Below, one piece after another: positions 52,201-61,700 of a stretch of DNA of 64,000 nucleotides (the first letter of the stretch is position 1; each line of letters opens with the position of its first letter). The DNA comes from a virus. The notes under the pieces are model-generated. The model was not told where the DNA came from. It did no database searches and saw nothing but the letters and a program-made list of their open reading frames with translations. The position numbers were made by a program, and so were the translations under genes. The stretch lies in IMG/VR virus record IMGVR_UViG_3300024255_001563, positions 62,001 through 126,000 of that record, one strand, 5' to 3'.

Positions 52201-52709
52201 ATCCAGTTAAGTACAAAGTACTATTTGGATCAAATGCGGAAGAAGATTTGCAAGCTACATTTAAAGTTGTAAAAAATAAAGACAAAGTTTTAAACAACAA
52301 CGACATAAAGACAAGAGTAATTACAGCAATTAATCAATTTTTTGCATTAGAAAATTGGGATTTTGGCGAAACATTTTATTTCTCAGAACTTGCAAATTAT
52401 GTAATGTACAAATTATCGCCTGACTTATCAACATTTATAATAGTTCCAAATCAAGGCGATCAAGGTTTTGGAAGTCTATTTGAAATAAAATCAGAAAGCA
52501 ATGAAATTTTTATTAGCGGAGCGTCCGTGGATAATATTGAAATAATTGATGCGGTTACTGCGTCAAAGCTTAAAGCAGATAGTAATATAGTAACAGAAGT
52601 GTCGTCGGCAAATGTAGGAATTCAAAGTTCTGCGTTGGACGAAACAGCTACAAAAGTTAGTCCAACACAAAATGTAATTACTAATATTAATAGAGGAAAT
52701 ACTTACTAA
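49218..52709 (+). CDS. gp6: Baseplate wedge protein, enlarged
   Basis: 1163 aa, against 660 aa in T4. The N-terminus MSSSDRQNRLLLSEDWKRVYQSF, TMVQYLRENYPEDFNDYTESSEYLALIDLIAYLGQNIAFRID and NARENYLELAERRESVLRLARLLSYNPKR match gp6 and related BaseplateJ-type proteins. Residues ~310-480 (MFSDGIFGNLPKGSFRVYYRTS, YYTQNRMVTGEDYQLAPLG) continue the wedge core, while ~600-950 look like inserted beta and acidic domains (FFDADEDGIVDDADLFEE). gp6 forms the ring holding the wedges together. Ends in TAATG with the next gene. Confidence 0.9.
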   Translation: MSSSDRQNRLLLSEDWKRVYQSFRNADFKSYDFDNLRRTMVQYLRENYPEDFNDYTESSEYLALIDLIAYLGQNIAFRIDLNARENYLELAERRESVLRLARLLSYNPKRNQAANGLLKLQSVRTSEEVYDSNNINLQGQTIVWNDPSNSEWYEQFIKILNLSLPVNNTFGRSNKNEIINGITTEQYRFNSVNNDVPIFSFNKVIDGRSLQFEITSTDISADAVLEEAPFPGNKFAFIFKDDGKGITSPNTGFFSHFRQGTLDQGVFTVNSPSTNQAISVEALDINDSDVWLYGLDSLGNESELWTKVEALQGNNIIYNSLSKKERNIYSVLTRVDDRISLMFSDGIFGNLPKGSFRVYYRTSQNDRTIVTPRDLSNVSISISYISRSGKTETLRLIYNLQYTVDNSAESESTDSIRFNAPSTYYTQNRMVTGEDYQLAPLGISQNIVKSKSVNRTSSGISRYFDLIDATGKYSKTTLYGNDGVLYKEYSDLLVNFAFQTKTDVEGVILNSILPVLSNKKVRNYYFDKFPRILTGDLEITWNQETTETNLSTGYFKNKEGAALKLGSFTSSILSLLKQGTLIKFIAPTGSHFNKDLDIVSGNPSIIGDTTYKWVKLISVNGTGFEIRDDNTGAVYLNDEIPTGAILSEIKPALPNNLIASVKQQVIDQIFAYKTFGLRFDQTASEWRIVTENNLSIGSEFSTGKSGDTTNQQLDASWILLFETDGERYSVTYRGMRYVFESDKEIKFYYDPTEKIYDSNSGKIIKDLISVLSVNYQPDSTSAFTKDYNWEIVDIYRDVEGYVDSKKIEISFFDADEDGIVDDADLFEEIASPSVNTLNKYVIFKRIKSTDGVEDFNYLDNANKEVIILSSKSEVRPFSEYSNGQVFYYIDNDIFEVLDQSILKLNISADYKARLGRTDLKFRYVHSASANERIDPSASNIIDMYLLERNYDTSYRNWLLNKSTTKPLPPSSDQMHISYAPSLNQIKSLTDEIIYHPVKYKVLFGSNAEEDLQATFKVVKNKDKVLNNNDIKTRVITAINQFFALENWDFGETFYFSELANYVMYKLSPDLSTFIIVPNQGDQGFGSLFEIKSESNEIFISGASVDNIEIIDAVTASKLKADSNIVTEVSSANVGIQSSALDETATKVSPTQNVITNINRGNTY

Positions 52710-55700
52710 TGGCTCATAACGATAATCAAAAAGAATTTCCAATTCCGGACGGTAACTCGAATAAAAGAGAAACTGCTAGACATTTACCTAAGTACTTTAG
52801 AACAGAAAAAAATCAAAAGTTTTTACAATCTACATTAGATCAATTATTACAGCCAGGAACTGCTGAAAAAACTAATTCTTTTGTTGGAAGAAAAACAGCT
52901 AAATCTTTTTCTCTTAATGATACTTATTTAGACGAAGTATCAGACGATAGAGCTAATTATCAATTAGAGCCTGTAAGCGTTATTAAAGATCAGAATAATA
53001 ATGTAACGTATTATCAAGAATACAGAGATTATATTAATCAGATTGCAAACTTTGGTGGCGTTAATAATAATCATAGTAGAAATACTAAACAAGAATTTTA
53101 TACAATTGATCCACATATTGACTGGGATAAGTTTACTAATTTTAGAAATTACTATTGGCTTCCGAATGGTCCTCAAGCAGTAGATATTCCTGGCGAACAA
53201 AAAGAAATTGCAAGTACTTACACTGTAGAATTACAGTCGGCATTGGGCGATTATTCCTACGTATTCAGTCCAGACGGGTTAACTAACAATCCAACATTAA
53301 AATTATACAGAGGTGTAAAGTATAGGTTTGAAATTACAACTCCCGGAGTTCCATTAACTTTTAGAACAAAACGAACATTAGACGATGAATTTTTATTAGA
53401 TGAAGGAATAACGGCGCAAGAAGTTGAAAGCGGCGTTATAGAATTAACATTAGGAACAGAATCCCCGGATGAATTGTTTTATGTAGCTAGTAATGATATT
53501 AATATTGGCGGCCTGATTAGAGTTGCAAACCAAGAAGATGCCTCGTTTATCGATGTTACTAGCGAAATACTAAACAAAAAAGCATATACTACTAGAGACG
53601 GCTGGGCGCTAACTAACGGATTAAAGATTAAATTTGCTGGCGAAACCATCCCTTCGACATATGCAGAAGGCGAATGGTACGTAGAAGGTATAGGCGATAA
53701 AATTAACCTAGTTTCAAGTACAGACGTTGACGTATCTTTTCCGGTCGGAATTGATTTAACTGTTCCGTTTGATGATATTGATGGTGAAGGTTTTGACGGA
53801 TTGCCGTTCTCTCAAGCTATTGGATATCCTAAAGATAAAGACTATATTCTTATTAACCGTGCTAGTGTTGATGGTAATTTTTGGGCAAGATACAATAGAT
53901 GGTTCCATAAAGATGTTATCGACTTATCTTCTCGAGTCAACGGAGTTTCGGTTAACTTAGATCAAACACAGCGAGCTAGCCGTCCTATTATTGAATTTGA
54001 TGCAGGCTTAAAATTATATAACTTTGGTACAAAAAATAAATCTAGTGTCGATCTTATAGATAATTTTACATCAGACGTTTTTAGTACTATTGAAGGCGGC
54101 CTTGGATATAATGTTGACGGAATACAACTATCTCAAGGCATGCGAGTATTATTTTTAAATGATCCTGATCCTCTTGTAAAAGGTAGAGTCTTTGAAGTAA
54201 CCTTTATTAATTTTAAAGGTTCTGGCGAAACAGGACAAATTAGTTTAGTAGAGACTGATGATAGTATTCCTCAGTCTGGAGAAAATGTATTAGTAATAAG
54301 AGGCAACGAAAACGGCGGCAAAATATGGTATTTTGATGGAGAAATCTGGAATATTGCACAAGAAAAAACTTCAGTAAACCAACCTCCGATATTTGATGTT
54401 TTTGATAAAGACGACGAAAGCTTTTCAAATACAGAAAAATATATTGCAAGCTCATTTAGAGGAACTAAGATTTTTGGGTATAAAGAAAATCAATTAACAA
54501 CAGATTCTGAATTGGGATTTGGTATTTCTTATAGGAGTATCAGTAACGTAGGTGATATTGTTTTTGATTTTAATTATAACACAGATGCGTTTAATTATCA
54601 AGATAATGATCAAATTACTACTATTCCGATCAACAAAGGCTTTTTAAGAAAGTATTATAACAATAATACATTTGAATCTGTAGGTATTTACACTAAAGCT
54701 CATAGGATGAGTGAACAAAAAGTTATTCTACAGTATGTTAACGACAGAACAAGATTAACATATCCTATTAATTGTTATAACCAAAGTTCTTATTTAGATG
54801 ACTTAACAGTAGCAGTTTATGTTAACAATATAAGACAGAAAGAAAATGTTGACTTTGTATTAGAAAATAATGCAGATAAATTTAAACATGTAAAGTTTAA
54901 TAATACTGTTCCAGTTGATTCGACAATTATTATTAAATGTGCTTCGTCTAAACCTAAAAATAAAAACGGCTATTACGAAATTGCTTCTAATTTAGAAAAA
55001 AACCCGTTGAATGACGACATTGAATCATTAACGTTAGGTGAAATCAGTGAACATGTTGCAACAATAGTTGACAGTTTAATAGATGAAATTGGTGATGAGT
55101 TTACTAGTACAAACTTTAGAGATATTAGTAATTCGTCTAAGTACGGCAAAAAGTTTTTAAAACATAGTTCGCCGCTAAACTTATCAATGTATAGTTTATT
55201 AGATAAAGACTCTAATCTTATAAAATCTATTAGATATGCTAAAAAAGAATATTCCAAATTTAAAAGAGAATTTTTAGAAATTGCAGAAGGATTAGAATTT
55301 AATGGATCTAATAAACAACATGTTGATGAAATTATTAAGGAATTAACAAAAAGTAAAACATCTTCAATGCCATTTTATTTTAGCGATATGATTCCTTATG
55401 GCACAGCAATTAAGACTAGGATCATAGTAGAAGACCCTGATGCTAGATTCTTTGCCTTAAATAGACAATTTACTTTAGATACATTAAGCACACAAGCAGT
55501 AACAGTTTACTTAAATAATACCCAGCTTTTACACGAAAAAGACTATATCTTTAATAGTCAAGGTTTTATCGAAATTACTGCAACAAAGAGCTTTCAAGAC
55601 ATAATCGAAATAAACGAGTACGATACAACTAATGGATCGTTTATACCTCCAACTCCGACAAAATTAGGATTATATCCGTTACATCAACCTGAACAGTTTG

Positions 55701-58700
55701 TTGACAATTCTTACAGCACTCCGGTAACGTTAATTAAAGGACACGATGGAAGCATTGTAAGAGCGTTTAATGACTATAGAGATGAGCTGATTCTAGAATT
55801 AGAAAAGAGAATTTTTAATAATATTAAAGTTAAATATGATCAGACACTGTTTAACATACATAATTACTTACCGGGACTAAATCGTAATACAGGGTTTAGT
55901 AGACAAGAAGTTTACACTCCGATGATTAGTGACTTTTTACAATGGATGACACTTGTTGACACAGATTATACTATAAACAGTTATTACGATAGGCAAAATA
56001 GTTTCACATTTAATTATTCTAAATTATCAGATAAAAACGGCGACATGTTACCGGGTTGGTGGAAAGGTGCATTTAGACATTACTTTGACACTATTACACC
56101 TCACTTAACTCCTTGGACAATGCTAGGTTATACTATAAAACCTACATGGTGGGAAGACCAATATGGCCCGGCACCTTACACTAAAAATAATTATCTTTTA
56201 TGGGAAGATTTAGAAAAGGGCATTATTAGAGAGCCAGGAAAAGGTTTTGTAATCAATCCGCTTTATGCTCGTCCTGGATTAACAACGTTTATACCTGTTG
56301 ACAAAAATGGCAATTTGTTAGGACCTTCAGATTGTAACATTCCTAAGAAGTTTAACACAGTTAATCTTAACGATGGATTTGTATTTGGAGATTCGGCTCC
56401 TGTTGAAGAAGCTTGGAGAAATAGTTCTGAGTTTCCATTTGCATTATTAACTAGCTTGGCAATAAATAATGCACCGTTATTACTAGCTACTGGATACGAT
56501 AGATCTAGACAAGTTCGAAATCAGTTAGGGCATATAGTTTATTCTGAAACAGATACTTACATAAAATTACAAGATATTGTTACTTTCAGTGATGCACAAG
56601 ACTCTCAGTTAATACAAACTTCAGGTGTTGTAAATTATGTGCAAGGATATATGGCTTCTACACTATCAGATAATTTTTATAATTATCAAACAGCATTAAC
56701 GTCGATTCAAAATAATCTAGCATTTAAAGTAGGCGGCTTTACTGATAAAAGTAAGTTTAAATTAATACTTGATAGTAGAACTCCGTTAAACGACGGTAAT
56801 GTATTCATTCCTGAAGAAAACTATCAAATTTTCTTAAGAACTAGCTCTCCATTAAAGACAATTAACTACAGTGGTGTTATTATCGAATTAAGTGCCCAGG
56901 GATTTGTAATTAGAGGTTACGATAGAGAAATACCTGCATTTACTTACTATCCTTCGTACCAGTCATCTAACGATATAAGCACAAATGTTGGCGGAGTTTC
57001 AGAATCGTTTGTGAGATGGGAAGCAAATAGAACGTATTCAAAAGATACTATAGTTGAAGGTGCAGCAGGAGTTTACTACAGGGCTACGTCTACCTTTACT
57101 TCAGTTAATCAAATTGACACTAAGAACTTAGTAAAACTTCCTAAACTACCGGTAACAGGCGGAATTGATGCAATATTTAAAAGCAAGTTTAATAAATCAC
57201 AAACACTAAGTTTGCAATATGGAAGTACACTACGTACTGTACAAGAAGTAATTGATTTTTTATTGGGATATGAAGCTTGGTTAAAAGATCAAGGATTTAG
57301 ATTTGAGTATTTTGACGGCAATGAGCAGATCATTTCAGACTGGAAAGCATCTGCTAAAGAATTTATGTTTTGGGTTACACATAAATGGGGCGAAGGCGCA
57401 TTAATCTCGCTCAGTCCGGCAGCAGATCAAGTGTATTTTGAAACAGAATATTCGATAGTTGATAGCGTAACTGATAATTTTTATGGATATAGCTTACTTA
57501 AAGCAGACGGTAAATCATTAACACAAGACCTTATTAAAATTAATCGTATAGAAGATAACGTTTTTAAACTAGAGCCTGCTAGTGCAACAGATGGAATTTA
57601 TGCTATTAAGCTTCCTGTTGTACAAAAAGAGCATGTTGTATTAATTGACAATTTATCAGTATTTAATGATATTGTTTATCAGCCAGAAACAGGATACAGG
57701 CAAGACAGAATTAAAATATTTGGATACCGCACAGGCGACTGGAACGGTAGTTTAAATATTCCTGGATTTATATATTCGGAAGTTAACATAAGTGACTGGG
57801 AGCCTTGGAAAGATTACAAAGTAGGCGATATAGTAAAATACAAAGAATTTTATTATACTGCTGATAAACAAGTACCTGGAGAAGAATTCTTTAATTTCTA
57901 TAGTTGGAAACGTCTAGACGATGTTCCATCTAGCAAACTACAGCCAAATTTTGATTATAAAGCTACACAGTTTACAGATTTTTATGATCTAGACACTGAC
58001 AATTTTGATGTCGAGCAGCAACAGCTTGCACAACATTTAATTGGTTATCAAAAGCGCCAGTATTTAGAAAATATTGTTAATGACGAAGTTAGTGCGTATA
58101 AATTTTATCAAGGAATGATTAAAGAAAAAGGGTCTAAAAATAGTCTTGATAAATTATTTGATGTACTAAGCGAGACAGATTCTGATAGCCTTGATTTTTA
58201 TGAAGAGTGGGCAATTAAACAAGGTCAATACGGATCAGCCGAAGGCTTTGATGAAGTTGAATTTAAATTAGACGAGCAAAAGTTTAGGTTAAACCCGCAA
58301 CCGATAAAATTAACAAATTTAGATAATCTAGAGGGATTAACATACGGAATTAAAGACTACGAAGTATTTAAAAAACCTAGCAATTATTCTACAGATTTAT
58401 TTCCGACACTAGATACTTATAGCCAGTTTACACGTAGTCCCGGATTTGTTAATCTTGACGATACAAAATATATACTATCTAATTATGATGACTTACTAAC
58501 ATTAAACATAGATACAACATTAAAAGGCGAGTATGTTTGGGTAGGATCTAGTTTAAATTCTTGGAATGTTTATCAATATGATAAAATAGATACAACTTTA
58601 ATTGGGGTTCAAACACTTCCTGAAAAAGTAACTGATACAACATCAGCTTATGAATTAAAATTAACTTTAAATAATTCTCCTAGTGTCGACGTTGGAGAAA

Positions 58701-61700
58701 TTATCGGAGTATATGATGTAATTACAGAGACAGTAAGTGCCAACTCTGTAACTACAATTCAGGAACAAAACAGTTTTAGTGGTTTCTTTAAAGTTACTAA
58801 AAAGGTATTAAACATTATATATGTTGAATCAGATGATCAATATCCTGAGGTAATTGACTGTATTGGAATTATTACTAAGTTTGACTCTGTTAAAGTAGCA
58901 AATTATAAAGAAGCAAATGAGTTTGCACAGTCGGGCATAATCAAAGACTCGTTGATTTGGGTTGAAAACAATAATCAAAATTGGAAAGTTCTTAAAAACA
59001 CTCAGCCATACAACTTACTGCAAAAAATAGAAGGCGATACTTCTGAAATTAATGACGACTTTTCTAGATCTATTGCAGTTAATGATAGAAACAGTATAAT
59101 CTCAATCGCATCACCAAACGCAGGCAATGACGGCAAAATATCAATATACAATAGAGGCGGAAATAATCAAGACTATCAGTTTTCGCAATTTATTGAACCA
59201 AATATAGAAGTTGCAAACTTTGGAAAGCAATTTGGGTTAGGACAAGGCTTTTCGTTAGACGGAAAATATTTACTAGTAGGTGCACCAAGTGCAGCAAATG
59301 TAAAATCAAGATTTAAGGGTCCTTGGGACGAAAATACAGATTATCAAAATGGTGATATTGTAAAATATGAAGGCCTATTATGGGAAATAATAGTAGACAT
59401 TCAGGGTGCTGCTTCAGCACAAGAATTTGGAAGTTTTGGATCGATTATTGAAATTTTGCAAAAAAATAATATTTTTGCAGCAGAAGCATCATTTAAAAAC
59501 ATTGTTACTGGTAATTATCCGTTTAGTGACGTTGAAACTGATCATGTTTTAATTAGAGCACCTAGAGATCAATATAATGCAACAGGTACAGGAGATACTG
59601 TATTTTTTGATTGGTATTTACAAACTACTGCAAATCAGGATCAAGATGTTTTAGAAGACAGACAGCCGTTTGACGGAGCTATTCCGCAAATAAATGAAAC
59701 ATTCTTAGAATCAGGATTAACAATTCAGAAAAAGGTCGACGTTGTTCTTTATATTGACGTCATATCAGCAATTCCAGAAATTGGCGATCAAGTTGAAGCA
59801 GAAAATGTATTTGGGTATGTTAATTATGTGTTTGTAGATGCAGGTGCAGCAACAATTTATATTGAAAGAACATCGGGGCAGTGGAGTACTACTGATAATA
59901 TTTTCTTAGAAAGTGGTGAGTTTGTTGGACAATATGTTAAACAACTGCCCGACGAACAAATTGATGTAACAGCAGATTTAGGCGGTTACTGGTATTTTGA
60001 TTTAGGAACAACTATTACAGTAGGTGACACAAGAACTGACGAAGGAAGATCATTAGCAGTTTATAATATAGTTCCTCAAGGAAGTGTAGATCTAGAGGCA
60101 GCTGGCGGCAACATCTACGATTTAAATAACAGTGTAACTAATATTGGCGAAAATTCTATTAACAGTTATATTAGAACGTTAACATATCAAGGTACACCAG
60201 GCCCTGGAGGAAGTTTAAATATTATTCCTAGTGATCTGTTTATAGTTAGAGCACCAAAAGATTTAACAGATAAGTTAGTTGTAGGTGACGAAGTAGGATT
60301 AGAAATTTTAAGATTTCCAAAATACAGTGATGATAGCTATGTAGATATAACTCCTACAGGACTCTCATATACAGACACTAACAAGAAACATACATTGTAT
60401 GATTTATGGACTGGTTACATTGATTTTGACCTAGACGAGTTAACGCCTCCGGATCAAGGCGGACAGCCTTACGAACCAAGAGTTGGCCAATTTGTTCGAG
60501 AAAGAACTCCTAATCCAGGCGGAACAGCTAGAGTAGTATTTTTCCAAAAGTTTAACAACAGCCGTGGCAGAGTATATGTTACTGATGTACAAGGAGACTG
60601 GGGAATCGGTAACGACGGCAGATATCTTGAAATGATTGGCACCGAATCTGATACGTTTACGAGTCAAACATTAGGCGACATTAGAGCAACTGCGTTAGGT
60701 AGTGAAGATTTAAATATTGGTAGTCTTTGTGTATTTCAGTTAGATGCTGAAATTGAAGATGTTCCGCCAGCAAGTACTATCATAGGAGCAGAATATCTAA
60801 TATACAAAGATTTTGAAATTTTAGGATTACCGCTTCTTCCTAATTTTCCAAGTTCAGATAATTTTGATTATAAGCAAGTTTTTAATATTAAAACTGATCC
60901 TAATGGTAGCGGTAACGGGCTATCTAACTTTGGTTATTTTGCAGTATACGAAAAAGAAAATGTTTCGTCATTTAATGTTGTAAATTCATTTATTGTTCCA
61001 GACGAACTTGATAATTTAAGAATTGGTTCTACAATTAAAATTGCAAAACGTAACGATCTATATAAAGCATTTATTGGATGTGCAGGCAACGGAACGACTA
61101 ACAACCCTGGAAGAATTTACTTTGTAAATAACGGTACAGACGATGAAGGTATAGTTTATAATTGGGAACTTGCGAAAGACAAGCGTTATAAAGGAGAATT
61201 TAATTCTAATAAAAACTTTTTTGTAAATGATTATGTTTATTATGAAGGTTATTTTTACGAAGCGTTAACTAACATTGCTGGTGACGGATCTACATTTATT
61301 CCAACTGAATGGCAATTAATCAATAGTGATCAAATTAGAAGTATTGATTACTTAGGATATGTGCCAAATGATACAAACATATTACCTGAAGATTTTAATT
61401 ATAAAGGATTCTTTACTAAACGCTCTAACTACATTGTTGACGAAATTATACAATACCAAAACGGAAATTTTTACAAAGCACTAAGAAATATTCCTTTAAA
61501 TTATAACGGATTTATTGATAATAATGGTGTAATAGAAGTTCCGTCAGCAGATTGGGAGTTAATAAACTTTACTCTTGGAGGCGATCAAGACTTAAGACTT
61601 GACTCTACAAACTTAGTTAAATTTGCAGAAAAGTTTGATGTAAGCGATAACGCAGAAGTGTTAGTTGTAACTGCTGAATTTAATAACGGTATAAGAAAAG

